From contig JABDHA010000013.1 of assembly GCA_013285705.1 (NCBI GenBank), positions 1 to 59,033 of the forward strand: 59,033 bases of DNA, written 5' to 3'. This document shows positions 8,506 through 17,566 of this stretch, one piece after another. This DNA comes from Acidobacteriota bacterium (GTDB taxonomy: Bacteria > Acidobacteriota > Terriglobia > Terriglobales > Acidobacteriaceae). The notes beneath the pieces are model-generated. The model was not told where the DNA came from and did no database searches. It worked only from the letters and a program-made list of their open reading frames with translations. Position 1 is the stretch's first letter; each line of letters starts with the position of its first letter. The translations under genes and the position numbers were made by a program.

Positions 8506-8658
8506 TGTCAAGCCCCTACGAATGTCACTCTTATCTCAACCTAATGAAACAAAGCAATTTAAACCGAGGCCAAACTTGGCAGACTATTTCGCTCAAACTG
8601 CTAAAATAGAAATAGAGAGAAGAAATCAAAAGAAACGCCCGCTTGCGCGGGCGTTTTT
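8506..8658 (+). repeat. Dispersed repeat TGTCAAGCC...GGCAGACTATTTCG plus terminator hairpin
   Basis: TGTCAAGCC at 8506 is followed about 65 bases later by CTTGGCAGACTATTTCGCTC and CTGCTAAAATAG, then the strong hairpin AAACGCCCGC-TTGC-GCGGGCGTTT and T-run at 8633-8658. The same sequence of blocks recurs at 37290-37442, and the first two blocks at 36605-36692. The AT-rich end resembles a promoter followed closely by a terminator, so a short transcript is conceivable. Confidence 0.6.
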
Positions 8659-8810
8659 CATTTCCCGAGAGGATAGACCCTCCCGTAAAGTATTGAAAAC
8701 ACTAGAAACCACCTAACCCAAGCAGAATCAGCAGCATAGCGAGGGATGACCCCCCTCGTAAACCATTGAAAATAAACGAAACCCGCCCACCCAACCGGGG
8801 GAGGGGGAGG

Positions 8811-8930
8811 ATACCCATCCCTGCCAGGCCGAAATCCGAATTCTACGAGTGACAGCACGTTCGTCCCAGCGGAAAGAAGTGCGCCGCCATCGCCATCCGC
8901 GGACACCACTTCTGCTACTTCCACCTGCAA
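8811..8930 (+). pseudogene. Truncated copy of the Cys-rich small protein gene at 37619
   Basis: The upstream GGGGAGGGGGAGGAT leader and the reading KSEFYE-stop-QHVRPSGKKCAAIAIRGHHFCYFHLQ match the 5' end of the gene at 37619-38062. The first start codon has become ATA, the first motif cysteine codon is TGA, and homology ends after HLQ. The fragment runs toward the end of the FadR-type regulator gene. Confidence 0.8.
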
Positions 8931-8965
8931 ATGTCCCGACTCGTGCGGGATGCGCACCGGAACGG

Positions 8966-9766
8966 CTATAGCTTTATTTTCCTGGCGGGCTTGCGTGGTG
9001 CCGCGCTGCTGCCTTCATGTCCGTGCAATTTCTCTCCCGCAGCTTCGTTGTAGCGGTGCAGCGCAGCCTGGAGATGCGCGTGCATTGCGTCCCGCGCGGT
9101 AGCGGGGTTACGACGCTTGACCGCCTCAACGATAGCCGTGTGTTCCCGAAGCGAGAGAGGCATGGCATTCGGCAGGAGGAGCACTTTGGAAACCCCCCGT
9201 GCAAGCTGGCTGCGTATCATCGACACCAGATCGATAAGCAGTGCATTGCGTGAGGCCTTGGCCAGGGTGATATGGAAGTCGAGGTCGAGAATCGTGAAGC
9301 GCTTTTCATCTGTGAGCGCCTTCTTCATCTTCGCCAGCAGATCCTGAAGTTTGTTGACGTCTTCGAGCGTTGCCCGTGAAGCGGCTTCAGCCGCGGCCAC
9401 GCCCTCCAAACCAATACGCACTTCCAGCAGATTTTCGATGTCGTGCTTCTCGGTGATGAGTCGCCACTCGATGATCTTGCCGAGAAACTTTCCTCCGTCA
9501 GAGGCAACTGACGTGCCTTCGCCTACACGCGCGTTCAGAACCCCAATGATGGACAGGCAGCGCAGTGCTTCCCGAAGCGAAGAACGGCCAGCCCCGAAGT
9601 GCTTGCAGAGTTCTCTCTCTGAGGGTAGACGCTGGCCAGCTTTGAGATCGCCATTCGCGATCAAATCCATAATTTGTTGTGCGATCTCTTCGCTGATCGA
9701 GAGTTTGGTAACACGCCGGATTTTGGCCTGAACGCCTTTTGTCTGGGTAGGTTCGCTGGTTTTCAT
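8966..9766 (-). CDS. FadR-subfamily GntR transcriptional regulator
   Basis: This 266-residue protein has an N-terminal winged helix (about residues 22-90: LSISEEIAQQIMDLIANGDLKAGQRLPSERELCKHFGAGRSSLREAL, the GntR signature). An all-helical FCD ligand domain follows (about 105-240), with D and H residues in LDLDFHITLAKASRN and LREHTAIVEAV placed to bind metal and a carboxylate effector. FadR-type regulators usually repress sugar-acid or organic-acid genes. It is followed upstream by glycerate kinase and the receptor operon. Palindromes of the TGGTCTGACCA type occur in its own promoter and in both promoters of the divergent region 11342-11795, so it probably controls the whole cluster and itself. 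Confidence 0.88.
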   Translation of the reverse strand: MKTSEPTQTKGVQAKIRRVTKLSISEEIAQQIMDLIANGDLKAGQRLPSERELCKHFGAGRSSLREALRCLSIIGVLNARVGEGTSVASDGGKFLGKIIEWRLITEKHDIENLLEVRIGLEGVAAAEAASRATLEDVNKLQDLLAKMKKALTDEKRFTILDLDFHITLAKASRNALLIDLVSMIRSQLARGVSKVLLLPNAMPLSLREHTAIVEAVKRRNPATARDAMHAHLQAALHRYNEAAGEKLHGHEGSSAAPRKPARKIKL

Positions 9767-9856
9767 TCTGGGCGGGATGTTTCCCTCTCAATTTCATTTT
9801 GTCCGACGTTAGGCTCTCATCGCAGGTTCGAAATTCGTCCTTGTCGTTTCCACTAA

Positions 9857-9876
9857 TGGTAGGACAATAAGACCAG
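9857..9876 (-). promoter_or_regulatory. Candidate operator/promoter of the FadR-type regulator
   Basis: On the minus strand TGGTCT is followed by ATTGTCC and then TACCAT, the same spacing from TGGTCT to CCTACCAT as in the receptor promoter at 11595-11614. The second half-site is poor, so binding would be weaker. It suggests autoregulation. Confidence 0.45.
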
Positions 9877-9910
9877 TATACGTCCATGTACCGGGAAGGG
9901 CAGTTCAAGG

Positions 9911-11341
9911 CTATGTTTCCGACATGAGGATACGCAGATCGCGCAGGTTGTTTCCTGTTGGGCCCGTGACAATTGTTCTTCCGATAGAGTCCAGAAACGT
10001 AGAAGAATGAAACTCCTGCAATGCCAATAAAGCTCTGGCATGTAGATCGTCGTCGACAGCGTGGTCATCTTCCCGCGTACGCAGGGACTTTTCATCGACA
10101 ACCGCACCGGCTGCATGGCTATGTCCATCGATTCCGTCCGAGCCCGCCGACAAAACGGCAATCGGAATCGCGGAGTCTTTAATCAGCATAGCGGCATACA
10201 GCGCGAAATGCTGATTCCGTCCTCCGTTGCCTGAGGTAATCACCATACTGTGACCGGCAGCACTGGCGGGCTGCACTAAGACTTCTCCAGCAGAAATCAG
10301 GCAGACGCGCCTACGGCTTCGTTTGAGGAATCTCAGCCGATCGAGGAGGTATTCGGCGGCGTCCCTGTAATCCCAGTCATCGCAGGTGTTATCGACGATC
10401 GTATAGAAGCCGAGCTTCTCCGCTCTCCGTCGCGCAGCGTCGGCCAAGTCGTGCGTGTCGAGAAGAGTCCACGTATGTCCGGCGATATCTCCTGGTTTGG
10501 CTGTTTCGGGCACCTTCGAGATAAAGAACTGTCGGACCGAAAGTGGGAACTGATCTAGCAATTGGTAACGCGCAAGGATCTCGCGGCACTCATCGATGGT
10601 GGATGTATCAGGCAGAGTGGGGCCGGAGGCGATGCTATCCAGGTGTCCTGGGGGAACATCCGACACTAGTATCGAAAGGCAAGAGGCATTCTTTGCGGCT
10701 AAAGCCAGCCGACCTCCTTTTACTGCGGAAAAATGCTTACGGATGCAGTTGATTTCACCGATCGATGCACCGCTGTGAACAAGAATCCGGTGGAACATGA
10801 TCGTTTCTTCAAGCGTGATCGTCGGGTCGAGAGGCAGCTCCATCATGGCAGAAGCGCCCCCGCTAATAAGGAACAAGCAAAGTGAGTTTGCCGTGGAAGC
10901 GTCCGGCGGCAGATCGCGTAAGAGCGAGAGCGTCGCACGCGCTCCGGCAAAGGATGCCTCATTGGGAAATGGATGGCCACCCTGAAAGGATTGAAATCCT
11001 GAGATCGGAGACAAACTCTCAGGGCCAATTACTATTCCCGCAATATCGTAAGTGGGTATGTAGGGAAGGCGGCTCAACACCGAGTCGAGCATATTTTTTG
11101 AGGCTTTGCCAACTGCAACGATACGGAGATGTTCCACCGCGGAAAAATCTACGGCATGGCTTCCGAAGAGAAGCCTGCTCGCGCTACTTTCATTTGGCGC
11201 CGAATGTACTTTCTGCGCAAACGCGTGCTCGATGCTGCAGTCCGCGAGTACCTGTTCAAAGATAGAGCGCGCTAGCGCATGCAAAACCACCTTTTCCACG
11301 ATGCTCTCCCTTCCCGTCGCAGATACATCGCTAGACTGCAA
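9911..11341 (-). CDS. gck: Glycerate 2-kinase (GckA/TtuD, MOFRL family)
   Basis: This 476-residue cytosolic kinase would convert D-glycerate and ATP to 2-phosphoglycerate. Family features are the N-terminal VGKASKNML near residue 75, LISGGASAMM around 155, NCIRKHFSAVKGGRLA around 190, LVSDVPPGHLDSIASGPT around 215, and the C-terminal MOFRL domain with GGRNQHFAL, LSAGSDGIDG and a final TGPTGNNLRDLRI. The length is slightly above the usual 420-450. It is transcribed away from the receptor gene from a promoter whose spacer holds a FadR-like palindrome. Glycerate is a common end product of sugar-acid breakdown, which points to the type of substrate of this cluster. Confidence 0.9.
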   Translation of the reverse strand: MQSSDVSATGRESIVEKVVLHALARSIFEQVLADCSIEHAFAQKVHSAPNESSASRLLFGSHAVDFSAVEHLRIVAVGKASKNMLDSVLSRLPYIPTYDIAGIVIGPESLSPISGFQSFQGGHPFPNEASFAGARATLSLLRDLPPDASTANSLCLFLISGGASAMMELPLDPTITLEETIMFHRILVHSGASIGEINCIRKHFSAVKGGRLALAAKNASCLSILVSDVPPGHLDSIASGPTLPDTSTIDECREILARYQLLDQFPLSVRQFFISKVPETAKPGDIAGHTWTLLDTHDLADAARRRAEKLGFYTIVDNTCDDWDYRDAAEYLLDRLRFLKRSRRRVCLISAGEVLVQPASAAGHSMVITSGNGGRNQHFALYAAMLIKDSAIPIAVLSAGSDGIDGHSHAAGAVVDEKSLRTREDDHAVDDDLHARALLALQEFHSSTFLDSIGRTIVTGPTGNNLRDLRILMSET

Positions 11342-11448
11342 ACGACAGGCCGCCCACGCACGCGCTCAATCTGTTCCCAGATCTCCCGTCAGCCTGCTAA
11401 CGGCGGCACCTGTGGTCCCATCAAGGTGCTCATGCAAGCGCATGTTAA

Positions 11449-11471
11449 TCAGATGGTCTGATCATCGTCAA
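11449..11471 (-). promoter_or_regulatory. Candidate promoter and operator of glycerate kinase
   Basis: On the minus strand TTGACG (11471-11466) is followed by a 17-base spacer containing ATGATCAGACCAT, an imperfect palindrome of the TGGTC-N-GACCA type. The -10 box is weak (TTAACA). The operator would overlap RNA polymerase binding and so repress. Confidence 0.5.
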
Positions 11472-11584
11472 CAAATCTCTCTGCCTGCAACCGAAGAATG
11501 ATTCCGTTTGATTTGCCGCGTGTAAAGCTAGCCATTGATATGGCTAGCTTTACGCAGTCATAAAAAATAAATTCTAAAAACCGC

Positions 11585-11614
11585 TTGACACTAATGGTCT
11601 GACCAACCTACCAT
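11585..11614 (+). promoter_or_regulatory. Candidate promoter and operator of the receptor operon
   Basis: TTGACA (11585-11590), an 18-base spacer and TACCAT (11609-11614) form a promoter whose spacer contains TGGTCTGACCA (11595-11605), a perfect palindrome of the FadR/GntR class. This is the best of three such sites in the cluster. The rest of the 11342-11795 divergent region holds only leader sequence, including a GGAGG 8 bases before the receptor start. Confidence 0.6.
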
Positions 11615-11795
11615 CCGCCCTGTTGAAAATTGTGGGCACGTTACCAATTTCAACGAATGCGATGACATATCGATCGTCAGGCCTAGCCAATGGGCGTGGG
11701 CGAGCGAGCTCAAAAGGGTTTGAGAAAGCTTAAGCAAACGGTCGAAGCAGTCGGTCAAATGCAAGAAAATCAGACCGGGCTTGGAGGTACCTTCA

Positions 11796-14700
11796 ATGAG
11801 GCAAAACCTGGCAAAAGCGATAGCTATTGCCTTTGTGGCAGCCGGGCTCAGTGTTTCGTCGCTGGGCCAGTCTACAAATGCAACTCTTTCCGGTACCGTG
11901 GAGGACGCGCAGGGCGCGCTTGTTCCGAACGCGGCCATCACCGTCATGCAAATCGACACAGGGCAGAGCCGTAGCACTCAGAGTGGCGTCGACGGACATT
12001 ACATCATTACCGATCTCCCGATCGGCAGTTATCGAATCACGGCTTCCTCACCCGGATTCAAAACACTCGTTGTCCCCTCAGTGACTTTGCAGATGAACCA
12101 GTCAGCCGTGATGCCTCTGGCACTGGCGGTGGGATCAGCGACTGAGCAGATCACTGTTACGACGGAGGTTCCGCTGCTGAATACCGATACATCCTCTGTC
12201 GGCCAGGTTGTCGAGAACCAGTCGATCGAAAGCCAGCCACTCAACGGCCGCGATTTCTGGCAACTGGTTGCGCTTGTGCCAGGTGCCAGCTATACGCCGG
12301 GTGGTCAGGGCACGATCACCGGCGGAGGTTCTCTGCGTGCTTCGGTGGTCAATGTTCAGATTGACGGAACGGGATTCATCTGGAATGGATGGCTGATGGA
12401 TGGCGCGGATATCACGGAGTATGAGCAGGGGGGAACGAATGTTCAGCCGAACGTGGACGCTCTGGCTGAATTCAAGGTGTTTTCCGCCAACATGCCGGCT
12501 GAATACGGCCATACTCCAAATGTTGTCAGCGTGAGCATGAAGAGCGGCACGAATGCTTTTCATGGCACAGCGTACGAATTTATCCGTAACGATGTTCTCG
12601 ATGCCCATAACTACTTCGCTGTCACATCGAAGAACATTTTGAGGCGAAATCAATTCGGCGGAACAGTGGGCGGGCCCATCAAGAAGGACAAGGTATTTTT
12701 CTTCTCCGATATAGAGGCTTCGCGTCAGTCGCAGGGCATCACTTTCTCCGATATCGTGCCAAGCGATGCCATGCGCACAGGAAACTTCGGCGGCGACAGT
12801 GTGAAGCTGAAAGATCCGACAACCGGGCAGCCCTTTCCCGACAATGTAATTCCATCAAATCGGATTTCTCCGCAAGCCAGCTTTTTCCTCCCATATATGC
12901 CCACTACGAGCCAGGGGAACTTCAGTGGCGCGCAAACGCTGAATATCATAAAGGGTGACATCAAAGTTGATGCCGCTCTGACAAGCGCTGATCACCTGCT
13001 GGCCCGCTATTCGATTGCGGATAATCAGGAAACGGACCCCAACCAATTCCCAGCTCTCAAATTTCAATCTCTGGGAAGTCGAGCGCAGAATCTGGCCTTC
13101 AGCGAAACGCATATGTTCGGTAGCCGCTGGCTCAATGAAGCGCGAGCCTCTTATTATCGTGACTATTTCCTGTTCAGCTCCATTCTCGGTGGCACAGATT
13201 TTCTGACGCCCGCGGGCATTACAGGATATGAAACGACGCAGGTAACTCCGAGCTTCCCCTATATCACGATGTCCGGATATTCAGCGTTTAATGGTTCCGG
13301 TTCGGGGGACTTTCCGAAGTCGAATCGAATCCGCACCTGGCAATACGCTGACACCGTGAGCTACACAGCCGGAAAACATGAAGTCAGGTTCGGCGGCCAG
13401 ATGTGGGTGCAGCGGCATACCTTTTACAACGGCCAGGGCCAGGAGGGCATTTTCACCTTCACGAGCCAATACACAGGAGACGCGTTCGGTGACTTCCTGC
13501 TTGGTTTGCCGGCGCAGGTCTATCGCTCTTACCCGCTCGACCTATATGGAAACCGCGCCATTCAGTGGGCAGTTTTCGCTCAGGATAACTACCGTCTGAC
13601 GCACGATGTAACCGTCAATATAGGCCTGCGATGGGAATATAACCCATTCTTTCAAGGAATCAACGGACAGACGTCGGCGTTTGATTTCGGCACTGGCAAG
13701 ATCATCGTTCCTACCAACAAAGACGGGCAGATTCTCGACCCGAACGCTCAGCCCGAGACACCTCTCCTTCTACCTCTGTTCAGCGATCGCACATTAGGGT
13801 CAAGTGCTCTCGGTCTGCCGGACACGATTCGCAAAACCGGTCCAGGTCAGTTTGCGCCGCGTATCGGATTGGCGTGGCGCCCCGGCGACAGTAATATTGT
13901 TGTTGTCCGTGCTGCCTACGGACTCTTTCCGATCTTCCTGGATACGAACATGGCCCTTCAGTGGGCGCACGTTCCCCCGTTTCTCATCCAGCAAACCATC
14001 ATCAACCCGATAGGAACGCCTCAATTCGATTGGGCCGATCCATTCCAGGGACAGCCTCTGGTCGCAGCGAATCCAAATCCTGGCGTAGCTTGTCCGGGCA
14101 CTAACCTTGCCTTGAACAGCTGCGTCATGCCGCAGATCTCGTCGACACGAGCCACATTCGATCATACCTACATGGAGCAGTACAGCCTGGCTGTACAGAC
14201 GCAAATACTGAAGGACATGTCGCTGAACATCGGCTACGTGGGAAATCACACCGTTCATGGTCAGCTGAATACGGTTCCGGAAAATGTGCCGGTGCCAGGG
14301 CCGGGAGCTGTGCAGGCGCGCCGACCCTTTCCGCAATGGGGACAGGCAGGACTTAGCAATAGTTGGGGATCGTCTAACTACAATTCGCTGCAAGCCTCGC
14401 TGGAAAAGCGGCTCAACTCAGGAGTCTATGCGCTGATCTCGTATACCTGGAGTAAGTGCATGGACAACGGCTCTACGGAGAGCGGTCCGCCTACCTTATC
14501 CCTGCTGGCGCAGAACTATGGTGTGTGCAGTTATGACATCACCAACAATCTGACGATCAGCTCGATCTATCAGCTGCCATTTGGCAGAGGCCGGACTTTT
14601 CTGAAAGACAGCACCGGCTTCGTGAATGGACTGGTTGGAGGATGGGAGCTCGCGGGCATTCTTACCGATCGGACGGGACTCCCCTTCACGCCGACCATCT

Positions 14701-15080
14701 CGAGTGATCGTGCGAATACCGGCATCTCTGGGGAGTGGCCCAATCGCGTTGGCAGCGGAACACTGGCACATCGTTCTGCGCAGCAATGGTTCGATCCGAC
14801 CGCATTCACCATTCCGGCCCAGTACACCTATGGCGATTCACGGCGCGATATTCTGCGCTCGCAAGGACTGGTAGACGTCGATGCGACTCTAAAGAAGACC
14901 TTTGCTCTGGGTGAATCGAAGGATCGTGGGCTGGAGTTTCGCTTCGAGAGCTTTAATCTGGCGAACCATCCAACATTTGCAGCGCCTAATGCGACTATTG
15001 GGTCTTCTTCGGCCGGAAGAGTGACCAGCACACTCAACTCAAACCGAATTTTTCAAGCCGCAGTGAAATTCTACTTTTAG
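11796..15080 (+). CDS. Oar-like TonB-dependent outer-membrane receptor
   Basis: This 1094-residue protein starts MRQNLAKAIAIAFVAAGLSVSSLGQ, a Sec signal peptide. Next come a carboxypeptidase-regulatory Ig-like domain (about 30-110, ATLSGTVEDAQGALVPNAAITV), a TonB plug (about 115-240, QPLNGRDFWQLVALVPG) and a long beta-barrel ending in the aromatic VKFYF typical of outer-membrane assembly. Acidobacterial Oar-type receptors are thought to import oligosaccharides or other large solutes. ATG 11796 is chosen because GGAGG lies 8 bases upstream; a TTG at 11781 is less likely. It begins a plus-strand operon with gaps of 13-40 bases, so its ligand is probably the substrate of the Tat-exported proteins that follow. 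Confidence 0.88.
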   Translation: MRQNLAKAIAIAFVAAGLSVSSLGQSTNATLSGTVEDAQGALVPNAAITVMQIDTGQSRSTQSGVDGHYIITDLPIGSYRITASSPGFKTLVVPSVTLQMNQSAVMPLALAVGSATEQITVTTEVPLLNTDTSSVGQVVENQSIESQPLNGRDFWQLVALVPGASYTPGGQGTITGGGSLRASVVNVQIDGTGFIWNGWLMDGADITEYEQGGTNVQPNVDALAEFKVFSANMPAEYGHTPNVVSVSMKSGTNAFHGTAYEFIRNDVLDAHNYFAVTSKNILRRNQFGGTVGGPIKKDKVFFFSDIEASRQSQGITFSDIVPSDAMRTGNFGGDSVKLKDPTTGQPFPDNVIPSNRISPQASFFLPYMPTTSQGNFSGAQTLNIIKGDIKVDAALTSADHLLARYSIADNQETDPNQFPALKFQSLGSRAQNLAFSETHMFGSRWLNEARASYYRDYFLFSSILGGTDFLTPAGITGYETTQVTPSFPYITMSGYSAFNGSGSGDFPKSNRIRTWQYADTVSYTAGKHEVRFGGQMWVQRHTFYNGQGQEGIFTFTSQYTGDAFGDFLLGLPAQVYRSYPLDLYGNRAIQWAVFAQDNYRLTHDVTVNIGLRWEYNPFFQGINGQTSAFDFGTGKIIVPTNKDGQILDPNAQPETPLLLPLFSDRTLGSSALGLPDTIRKTGPGQFAPRIGLAWRPGDSNIVVVRAAYGLFPIFLDTNMALQWAHVPPFLIQQTIINPIGTPQFDWADPFQGQPLVAANPNPGVACPGTNLALNSCVMPQISSTRATFDHTYMEQYSLAVQTQILKDMSLNIGYVGNHTVHGQLNTVPENVPVPGPGAVQARRPFPQWGQAGLSNSWGSSNYNSLQASLEKRLNSGVYALISYTWSKCMDNGSTESGPPTLSLLAQNYGVCSYDITNNLTISSIYQLPFGRGRTFLKDSTGFVNGLVGGWELAGILTDRTGLPFTPTISSDRANTGISGEWPNRVGSGTLAHRSAQQWFDPTAFTIPAQYTYGDSRRDILRSQGLVDVDATLKKTFALGESKDRGLEFRFESFNLANHPTFAAPNATIGSSSAGRVTSTLNSNRIFQAAVKFYF

Positions 15081-15093
15081 GAAAAGGATCAAC

Positions 15094-16647
15094 ATGACGG
15101 GAATTGATCGTCGTAAATTTCTCGCCGGGGCCGGATCCGCTGTCGCGGCACTGGGAACGAGTTTTGCTCAGCCCTTAAGTGGGCTTCACGTCGCGCCGGA
15201 CGCAATACCGGGCGAGGCGCAGACACCAGCAGCTTCAAGTATGCCGCTAAAGCCGGTGATTGGCATTCAGATTGATGCGATCTCTTTTCTGGATGAAGGC
15301 ACGGAGAAGGTGCTGGATATCCTGCAGGAGAAGGCGGGAGTTAATGCTCTCTTTATGGGCGCCTTCAGCTATGGAACAGGCATTACTGGAAGGCAGATAC
15401 AGGGTCATCCTTTCCCCGACCATGGAGGGCAGGAGTATCAGGACTTTTCAAAAGGGCATGGCGGCGACTATGCCACGCCTCATCTGCAGTATTACAAGGA
15501 CACGGCTCTGAAGCCCGTGAAGGCTCCCGATTATGGGAATGTCGATTGTCTGGACCTGGTCATTCCTGCAGCAAAAAAGCGGGGAATGAAAGTCTTTGCC
15601 TGGAGCGAAGATGTCTTTGGCCCAAACATTCCAAATATCGAGAAGTTTCAAGAACGCGATCTCGAGGGCAGAAACGCGCACACCGTCTGCTTCAACAATC
15701 CGGACACACACAAATTCTGGCTGGCGCTGCAGGAGGACTTTGTCCGCTCGTATGACATAGACGGCATCATGTGGGGCTCGGAGCGGTACGGTGCATTTGC
15801 TAATGCAGTTGAATCTGTTCACGCTCGCAATGGAAATGATCCGACGAAGGTTACTTGCTTCTGCGAATTCTGTCAGGCTAAGGCGAAATCACGAGGCATC
15901 GATGTAGCCCGAGCCTTCGAAGGCTTTCACGAACTTGCAAAGTGGGTGAAAGCCTGCCGTGGAGGCGAGAGGCCGAACGACGGCTATTACGTTACGCTAT
16001 GGCGAATTCTCTTTCGCTATCCGGAACTGCTGGCCTGGGAGACCCTGTGGAATGACAGCGTTCACGAGACGTACGAAGCTATCTACAAGCAGACGAAGTC
16101 GATTCGCCCGGAGGTTCAGGTCGGATGGCACGTGTGGCATGCGTTGAGCTTCAGCCCATGGTTCCGCGCTCAAACAGATTTGACCAAGCTCAGTGCGTAT
16201 TCCGATTACATGAAGATTACTGTCTATAACAACCTGGGCGGAACACGCATGGAAACCTACATCACGAGCACAAGCAAGACGATCTATGGCGACATGCCGA
16301 TCGACGAGGCGCTTGAGTTGGAATACAGACTCGTAAATCTTCGCGAGCGCGGATACGTCGAGCTGCCATATACCGGTCTTTCGGCAGATTATGTCTATCG
16401 CGAGACGAAACGTGCCGTGGACGACGTCAAGGATTCGAAGACGGAAATCTGGCCGGGCCTGGACGTCGATATCGCAAATGTGGACCTTCAATTCAGCCGT
16501 TCGAGCCCTCCAGTTGTGAATGAATGCACGAAAGCATGTTTCCGTGGAGGCGGTAAAGGATTGGTGATCTCCCGCAAATATTCAGAGATGAGACTGGCCA
16601 ATCTGGCAGCCGTTGGAGATGCGCTTCGTGAGATAAAAATTATCTGA
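15094..16647 (+). CDS. Tat-exported TIM-barrel glycoside-hydrolase-like protein, paralogue 1
   Basis: This 517-residue protein has a twin-arginine signal (DRRKFLAGAGSAVAALG) and a probable periplasmic location. The mature part reads like a (beta/alpha)8 barrel: GIQIDAISFLDEG, GVNALFMGAFSYG, AAKKRGMKVFAWSEDVFG, VCFNNPD, SYDIDGIMWGSERYGAF, and CFCEFCQAKAKSRGI. That cluster of three cysteines is seen in uncharacterised glycosidase-like families. E in GSER and the D/E of WSED are plausible catalytic residues, but this is inference. It is about half identical by eye to the gene at 17567. I do not recognise a characterised family, and substrate is unknown. Confidence 0.6.
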   Translation: MTGIDRRKFLAGAGSAVAALGTSFAQPLSGLHVAPDAIPGEAQTPAASSMPLKPVIGIQIDAISFLDEGTEKVLDILQEKAGVNALFMGAFSYGTGITGRQIQGHPFPDHGGQEYQDFSKGHGGDYATPHLQYYKDTALKPVKAPDYGNVDCLDLVIPAAKKRGMKVFAWSEDVFGPNIPNIEKFQERDLEGRNAHTVCFNNPDTHKFWLALQEDFVRSYDIDGIMWGSERYGAFANAVESVHARNGNDPTKVTCFCEFCQAKAKSRGIDVARAFEGFHELAKWVKACRGGERPNDGYYVTLWRILFRYPELLAWETLWNDSVHETYEAIYKQTKSIRPEVQVGWHVWHALSFSPWFRAQTDLTKLSAYSDYMKITVYNNLGGTRMETYITSTSKTIYGDMPIDEALELEYRLVNLRERGYVELPYTGLSADYVYRETKRAVDDVKDSKTEIWPGLDVDIANVDLQFSRSSPPVVNECTKACFRGGGKGLVISRKYSEMRLANLAAVGDALREIKII

Positions 16648-16686
16648 TGCAATGTTTAACGCAACCGAATTTCTACCGGAACTGAT

Positions 16687-17535
16687 GTGAACTCAATGTC
16701 GACAAGGTCCTTATCCGGTGTGATCGATATTCACTGTCATTGTGGTCCGGACAGTCTTGCCCGGACCATCGATGCAGTCGATCTCGCGCGTTTGGCAAAA
16801 GAGCGCGGAATGCGCGGCATTGTCATCAAGAACCACTATGAGCCAACGGCGGCGCTTGCTTGTCTGGCGCGCAAGGCCGTTCCGGAAATCGAGATATTCG
16901 GCGGCGTAACGCTGAACCTCGCCGTGGGAGGAATGAATCCTCATGCCGTCGAGCATATGGCAAAGGTGGCCGGAGGAGCGGGCCGCTTTGTATGGATGGG
17001 CTCGCTCGACACGGAGGCGCAGGTGCGCTACTCGAAGCATACCCGGCCGTTTGCTTCTATCTCGCGCGACGGGAAGCTTCTGCCGGAAGTAAAGCAGGTG
17101 CTTGAGGTCATTGCCCGTCACTCTCTGATTCTGGAAACCGGACATTCCACCTCAGAAGAAGTCCTCATGCTCGTAGAAGAGGCACGCAGGCAAGGTGTGT
17201 GGCAGATCGTTGTTACGCATGCAATGATCGCGCCGATACACATGCAAATTGACGCCATGAAAGAGGCAATCGCATCCGGAGCATGGATCGAGTTTGTCTA
17301 CAACGGCCTCATTGGTCCTTTCAAAGAGTTTGAGCTCGCCGACTATGCGCGCACAATCCGTGCAGTGGGAGTAGACAACTGTGTTCTTTCGAGTGACCTA
17401 GGGCAGCCGGTGAATCCACTGCATCCCGATGGTTTGATTGCATTCTTCGATGGTTTAGAGCAAGAAGGCTTTACGCCGGAAGAAATTGACGTGATGTCCA
17501 AGAATAACCCCGCCCTCATTCTGGGCCTTGACTAA
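16687..17535 (+). CDS. Metal-dependent hydrolase, DUF6282/amidohydrolase-like
   Basis: This 282-residue cytosolic protein shows a metal-binding TIM-barrel pattern: DIHCHCGPD (H16, H18), IVIKNHYEP, LETGHST, VVTHAM and SSDLGQPVNPLHPDG, giving the His-His-Lys/His-Asp ligand set of amidohydrolases. Such proteins hydrolyse lactone, ester or amide bonds; here a lactone or ester of a sugar-acid-like compound would fit the neighbours, but that is inference. The start is GTG 16687 or ATG 16696, and neither has a clear RBS. It sits between the two Tat paralogues in the same operon. Confidence 0.65.
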   Translation: MNSMSTRSLSGVIDIHCHCGPDSLARTIDAVDLARLAKERGMRGIVIKNHYEPTAALACLARKAVPEIEIFGGVTLNLAVGGMNPHAVEHMAKVAGGAGRFVWMGSLDTEAQVRYSKHTRPFASISRDGKLLPEVKQVLEVIARHSLILETGHSTSEEVLMLVEEARRQGVWQIVVTHAMIAPIHMQIDAMKEAIASGAWIEFVYNGLIGPFKEFELADYARTIRAVGVDNCVLSSDLGQPVNPLHPDGLIAFFDGLEQEGFTPEEIDVMSKNNPALILGLD

Positions 17536-17566
17536 GAAAAACTGACACCACCTGGAGACAATAACG

